DNA from: Dipylidium caninum
Taxonomy: Eukaryota > Platyhelminthes > Cestoda > Cyclophyllidea > Dipylidiidae
Direction: 5' to 3'
Length of the DNA: 10,038 nt
Assembly (NCBI GenBank): GCA_017562135.1
Contig: QEYB01001115.1
Coordinates: forward strand, 1 to 10,038
Shown: one piece after another, positions 7,679-10,038 of the stretch
Position numbering within the stretch: position 1 is the first letter of the stretch
Layout of the letters: every line of letters begins with the position of its first letter
The notes under the pieces: generated by a model
What the model saw: the letters and a program-made list of their open reading frames with translations, nothing else
Databases searched by the model: none
Told to the model about the DNA's origin: nothing
Translations under genes and position numbers: made by a program

Positions 7679-8164
7679 AACACTTTGCCACTGATGCACT
7701 GCCAAAATCATTCTGTTTCCTCGAGTCACTAGAGCGTAGGTAATCAATAGCTTCGGATCTATCCTGGTGTCTGTATCACGAGAGTGGCAGTGAGGAGTGG
7801 GAAGCACGAGCATAGCAGTAAATGTACGTTGCGCGCGAACATCACGCGACACAAATCGAACCAACGAGAAGAGTACATAAGCAAGCACACCCCAACGCAC
7901 CCGTCATTCCAAAGCAATTGAAGAGACAGCCAAAGAAATGGAGTTTGGGAGTTGGCCATGTCCGTATCCATGGAAGTGGGCTGAGGTTGTGAAGGGTCCA
8001 CAATGTGGGGAGAAGCGTGCATGGTGGCCGATGCAGAAGCCGCATGTATAGTCGCCTGTGGCGGCACCACAATATGCGCAGCTGTGGGGATGGTAGCAGC
8101 AATGGTGGCAGACGACTGAGGTTGCACCTACACCGACGCTAGTGAGCATGCCTCCATGTAACAT
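7643..8164 (-). other. GC-richer region with overlapping long minus-strand frames, one Cys/His-rich
   Basis: Seen: this stretch is clearly richer in G+C than its flanks. Frame 1 has an ATG at 8164 in a strong Kozak context (GCCGCCACC-ATG, T at +4) and runs 86 codons to TGA at 7904-7906. It has Cys pairs at residues 19/22, 29/32 and 41/44, plus Cys 23 and 55 and many His. The same frame reopens for 85 codons after that stop, to TAG at 7643. Frame 2 runs open for 122 codons (8127-7762), directly in line with the gene model ending at 8128. It is Ala/Thr/Ser/Pro/His-rich, with a degenerate internal repeat (AHIVVPPQ / PHIVDPSQ) that is in phase in this frame. Only one frame can be the main coding frame, and the region could instead be UTR or a decayed gene. 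The CxxC pairs resemble a zinc-binding pattern, but I cannot assign a known finger type. Confidence 0.25.
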
Positions 8165-8473
8165 GGTGGCGGCGGAGCTGGTCGACGGTGTACACATTCC
8201 CCTCTACTTCCATCTTGCCTCGATTTTATAACATAGACTGCATTCCAAATGCCTAAACTGTGTTCTTCATGAGTCGTTGCAACTACCGTAGGGGTTGTAT
8301 TAGGCTCCCGGGTAGACGAGGTGAGCGCAATCAGAACCAAACCTGCACAAATGCACAACGTACGACACGGAACTGCTGCCAGTACATCAGTTCTATTGTG
8401 GATGCGTTTTGTGCTAAATGAACTTACATATGACTATGGTATGGACATGATTAGATCTGGTGGTTGACTCCAT
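8128..8473 (-). CDS. Putative two-exon small gene with hydrophobic N-terminal segment
   Basis: Seen: an ATG at 8473-8471 (context GATAATGG) opens 15 codons plus one base to the donor AT|GTAAGT. An 85-nt intron ends TTGTGCATTTGTGCAG (8343). The next exon, 8342-8128, is open in exactly the needed phase for 70 codons to TAG, giving about 86 residues. The junction fuses HTIVI to CLVLIALTSS, making a hydrophobic run at about residues 11-24. That would suit a signal peptide or a signal anchor. The mature part is Thr-rich, then basic with RRPAPPPPC. This suggests a small secreted or membrane-anchored protein, but no family is recognised. The frame right after the stop stays open for another 122 codons, so the stop at 8128-8130 could be bypassed by a further splice (its TAG could serve as an acceptor) or could mark a decayed reading frame. 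Confidence 0.38.
8343..8427 (-). other. Putative intron, 85 nt
   Basis: On the minus strand it begins GTAAGTTC and ends GCATTTGTGCAG. It is similar in length to the other short introns inferred here. Reading phase agrees on both sides and the junction would complete a hydrophobic segment. Confidence 0.38.
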
Positions 8474-8755
8474 TATCTGCACATTTGATACTGCCTTGCC
8501 TTAGCTGTTGCGCTCCGCTTAGCTTCAGGTAAATCTGCTTTGCTTGTTTTAGTGAAGTAAGAGTAATTTGGGTTAAAAATCGGCCACAGATAGTCTTTTG
8601 TGCTCATGGTTTTACAATGAGAGTGGATGAATAAGATTCAATTTTGCCAATGTAAATGCAGTGTGAATAGAACTGGAAAGGAATCAGTTTTGCCCGTATG
8701 TGTGCCTTGATTGTCTGGCAGTAAAAATGAGATTAATTTTAACGAATTTTGATTG
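8474..8755. other. Short stretch with no supported gene
   Basis: No convincing exon. A plus-strand donor-like CAG|GTAAAT at 8529 follows a short open run, but no acceptor or start could be paired with it. The stretch ends at the left edge of the first diverged repeat copy. Confidence 0.4.
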
Positions 8756-8969
8756 CAGAAATTTCTTAGAAATGTCTTATGACCAAAATGGTTTCTAAGT
8801 GGCGAAATCTTTTATCATCTTCCACTACATGTGGGGTCACATGATCCGGATCGATGCATTCCTACAGCTATCTTATTGAAAACGCCTCCTAGAATCAACG
8901 TTTACTTCCGTTAACATAAATTTTATTGATGCTGCTACGCGATGTGTTATTATGCGTGCTGCCGGTGTG
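8756..8969. repeat. Diverged direct repeat, copy 1
   Basis: Aligns almost without gaps to 9278-9493 at a constant offset of 522-524 bases. By eye, roughly three quarters or more of positions match. Anchors include ACCAAAATGG, CCTCCTAGAATCAACGTTT (8885-8903), TTGATGCTGCT and CCGGTGTG. Flanks do not align, so the edges are fairly sharp. No terminal inverted repeats or obvious target-site duplications were seen. Neither strand codes through it. Its left edge is TTGATTGCAG (acceptor-like on the plus strand) and its right edge abuts GAG|GTAGGT (donor-like). A duplicated non-coding exon, an old interspersed repeat or a segmental duplication are all possible. Confidence 0.85.
8922..8927 (-). terminator. 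Possible poly(A) signal AATAAA
   Basis: AATAAA reads on the minus strand 23 bases beyond the TAA at 8952-8950, a position expected for a gene with a very short 3' UTR. It lies inside repeat copy 1 and is not conserved in copy 2. Confidence 0.3.
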
Positions 8970-10011
8970 AGGTAGGTATGTTTTTGAGAGGAATAAATTC
9001 TGAAGCACTTGCATTTGAATCAAAATCGTTGCTAGATAAGCTAATCAACTCAGGAGAACCTAATAGCAAACAGGGATAAACGGGTGGAACTAATACAGCC
9101 GTGTTTAGAACACTGAAAACGCCAGTTGTCAATGTTGTTTATTTTGGACAATTATTTTGCCTGAATACCACTAGCTTAGCGAAGCCAATGCGTCCACCTA
9201 TAATACACCTAAAGCACGTTCTGCTTTATTGAGAACTGCTAAATCCAAGGAAACTTCTTCCCAAGCAAATGTGTATTCAGGAGTTTCTTTGAAGATGCTA
9301 CGTAACCAAAATGGATTCCAATTAGCGAAAGTCTTTTGTCTTCTTCCACTACCTGTGCGGTCACATGACCCGGATTGACGCATCCCTGTGGCATTCTTGT
9401 TGCAAATACCTCCTAGAATCAACGTTTGATCCCGCGAACATCAATTTTGTTGATGCTGCTATGTGATGTGTTATTGTGCCTGCTACCGGTGTGGGACCTC
9501 CACATGGAAGCAAAAAATGTGTAAGATGCATACAAAACAATGACATTTGAGGAACAAAAACGGGACCTTCTTAAGGCGACTACGGCTAACGATGAATTTC
9601 ACAATCATTCCAAAATAGTGGTGGCTTGAGTACGGCGGATCAAATGTATGGGGCAATTTACAAAAAAAGTGCTGAAAAGAGACATTATAATGCACTTTCT
9701 GCAACATGTTACTTGGCTGTCTTGATAAAAACATCTTTAGGCGAGAGAATAAGAGCAATGACAAAAATGAGGGACCTACAGGTAAGCAACCGTGTTAATG
9801 ATAATCCTCCAGTGTCAAATGCGCCTTCCACCCACGTGAAGGTACATGGCCCAGAGGAATGTGAGCACATCCGCCATGTGACTGGCCAGTTAAATTGGAC
9901 CAATGAGCAAATCCCACCTCGCCTCATTGGCCCCTTGTAGTCAGCACTGCAGGCACTGCAGGTGGTAAGGCGGGTAAAGAAAGAAAGCACAGTGTGGGGA
10001 GTTGGTAACAT
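8950..10011 (-). CDS. Putative two-exon gene with poly(A) signal, product unknown
   Basis: Seen: an ATG at 10011-10009 opens a 100-codon minus-strand frame. Near its end, AA|GTAACA (9713) could be a donor. The segment 9112-8950, after the good acceptor ACTGGCGTTTTCAG, is open in the matching phase for 53 codons to TAA (8952-8950). AATAAA follows 23 bases later. The product would be about 153 residues, with a hydrophobic stretch SLIFVIALIL in exon 1 and a Ser/Asp/Asn-rich tail (SSNDFDSNASASEF). The donor is weak. The first exon overlaps a plus-strand exon candidate with a better donor (9619-9781), so at most one is likely right. The terminal exon 9112-8950 is the better-supported half. No domain recognised. 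Confidence 0.25.
9113..9277. other. Spacer between minus-strand exon candidate and repeat copy 2
   Basis: No open segment with splice context on either strand. On the minus strand it would be intronic to the 8950-10011 model. Nothing else seen. Confidence 0.35.
9278..9493. repeat. Diverged direct repeat, copy 2
   Basis: Partner of 8756-8969, in the same orientation. It keeps the 19-base block CCTCCTAGAATCAACGTTT at 9409-9427. It lacks two signals present in copy 1: the minus-strand AATAAA (here CAACAAAATTG) and the plus-strand donor-like GAGGTAGGT at the right edge (here GTGGGACCTC). The level of divergence points to an old duplication, not recent transposition. Confidence 0.85.
9540..9629 (+). 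CDS. Short ORF upstream of exon candidate, possibly one broken frame
   Basis: ATG at 9540 reads 29 codons (TFEEQKRDLLKATTANDEF...) to TGA at 9627-9629. The charged, helix-like sequence looks coding. It ends just as the neighbouring frame opens (from 9596) into the segment at 9619-9781. The two frames differ by one base, so a small indel (in the genome or the assembly) could have split one reading frame. Alternatively, only one of the two is real. No family recognised. Confidence 0.22.
   Translation: MTFEEQKRDLLKATTANDEFHNHSKIVVA
9619..9781 (+). CDS. Putative plus-strand exon with strong donor, product unknown
   Basis: The frame is open from 9596 and reads through ADQMYGAIYKKSAEKRHYNA and LGERIRAMTKMRDLQ to a strong donor, CTACAG|GTAAGC, at 9781/9782, ending in phase 0. 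A possible acceptor (CATTCCAAAATAG, 9618) has a poor pyrimidine tract. The sequence is basic and probably alpha-helical. The same frame stays open beyond the donor to TAG at 9938-9940, but the amino-acid character changes after the donor. It is antisense to part of a 100-codon minus-strand frame. Confidence 0.3.
9900..9930. repeat. Inverted repeat CCAATGAG...CTCATTGG
   Basis: A perfect 8-bp inverted repeat with a 15-base spacer (9900-9907 and 9923-9930), in a locally GC-richer stretch. It could form a hairpin or be part of an interspersed repeat. It contains CCAAT on both strands, but no promoter can be argued from that alone. Confidence 0.55.
9944..9961. repeat. Tandem 9-bp duplication GCACTGCAG x2
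   Basis: GCACTGCAG occurs twice head-to-tail with no gap. A minimal tandem duplication just after the inverted repeat. No function suggested. Confidence 0.8.
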
Positions 10012-10038
10012 GCGTGCGAAGCTGATTGTTGGACATTT

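Noticed and set aside
7845..7866. GGTTCGA-like box B of a tRNA gene or tRNA-derived SINE (minus strand)
   Set aside because: The motif lacks a matching box A at the right distance and no cloverleaf could be folded.
7643..7906. TGA at 7904-7906 as a selenocysteine codon with a downstream SECIS element
   Set aside because: An ATGA and an AA occur on the minus strand near 7600, but I could not pair a proper SECIS stem around them, and the open frame itself is uncertain.
8950..9080. Plus-strand frame through NSEALAFESKSLLDKLINSG
   Set aside because: Looks coding, but it begins in the repeat without a convincing acceptor and ends at TAA without a donor. The opposite strand has the better acceptor and a poly(A) signal.
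1..10038. Prokaryotic or phage gene content (operons, CRISPR, transposase)
   Set aside because: No long ORFs, no ribosome-binding-site pattern, no regularly spaced repeats and no recognisable transposase or phage motifs. Splice-like signals point to a eukaryote.

Overview
This window looks like nuclear DNA from an intron-containing eukaryote, most likely an invertebrate animal. It is moderately AT-rich, and no reading frame is open for longer than about 150 codons on either strand. There are no ribosome-binding-site-led or operon-like genes. What coding signal exists lies in short open segments bordered by good splice sites: pyrimidine-rich tracts ending in AG, and GTAAG or GTGAG donors. A parasitic flatworm or similar invertebrate would fit, but I cannot place it taxonomically. 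I recognise no protein family, so no gene symbols are given.

Layout: (1) On the minus strand, positions 2489 to 147 can be read as the 3' part of a multi-exon gene. Four exons join in consistent phase and end at a stop codon, with an ATTAAA motif downstream. A further minus-strand exon candidate lies just upstream (2615-2699), but its phase does not fit. (2) Positions 2685-4700 are largely silent, apart from one plus-strand terminal-exon candidate (4137-4340) and a short AAAT repeat. (3) Around 4713-5430, on the plus strand, there is a possible two-exon small gene. It is followed by a separate open segment with an AATAAA signal 80 bases after its stop. (4) Positions 6227-6572 hold a minus-strand exon pair. 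(5) Positions 6843-7678 hold a plus-strand chain of three exons, the most coherent gene model in the window. (6) Positions 8128-8473 hold a small minus-strand gene model whose splice junction creates a hydrophobic, signal- or anchor-like segment. Next to it, 7643-8164 is a GC-richer stretch with unusually long overlapping minus-strand frames, one of them Cys/His-rich. (7) Positions 8756-9493 contain two diverged direct copies of a repeat of about 215 bp. (8) Positions 8950-10011 contain competing exon candidates on both strands and small repeats.

All gene models were assembled by eye from splice motifs and reading phase. Many combinations were examined, so phase agreement is partly selected for, and confidence is kept moderate to low. 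No rRNA, tRNA, CRISPR array, transposase or viral gene was recognised. No joint function for the genes can be inferred. I did not find a convincing novel system; the items most worth checking are the phase-consistent gene models and the diverged repeat pair.
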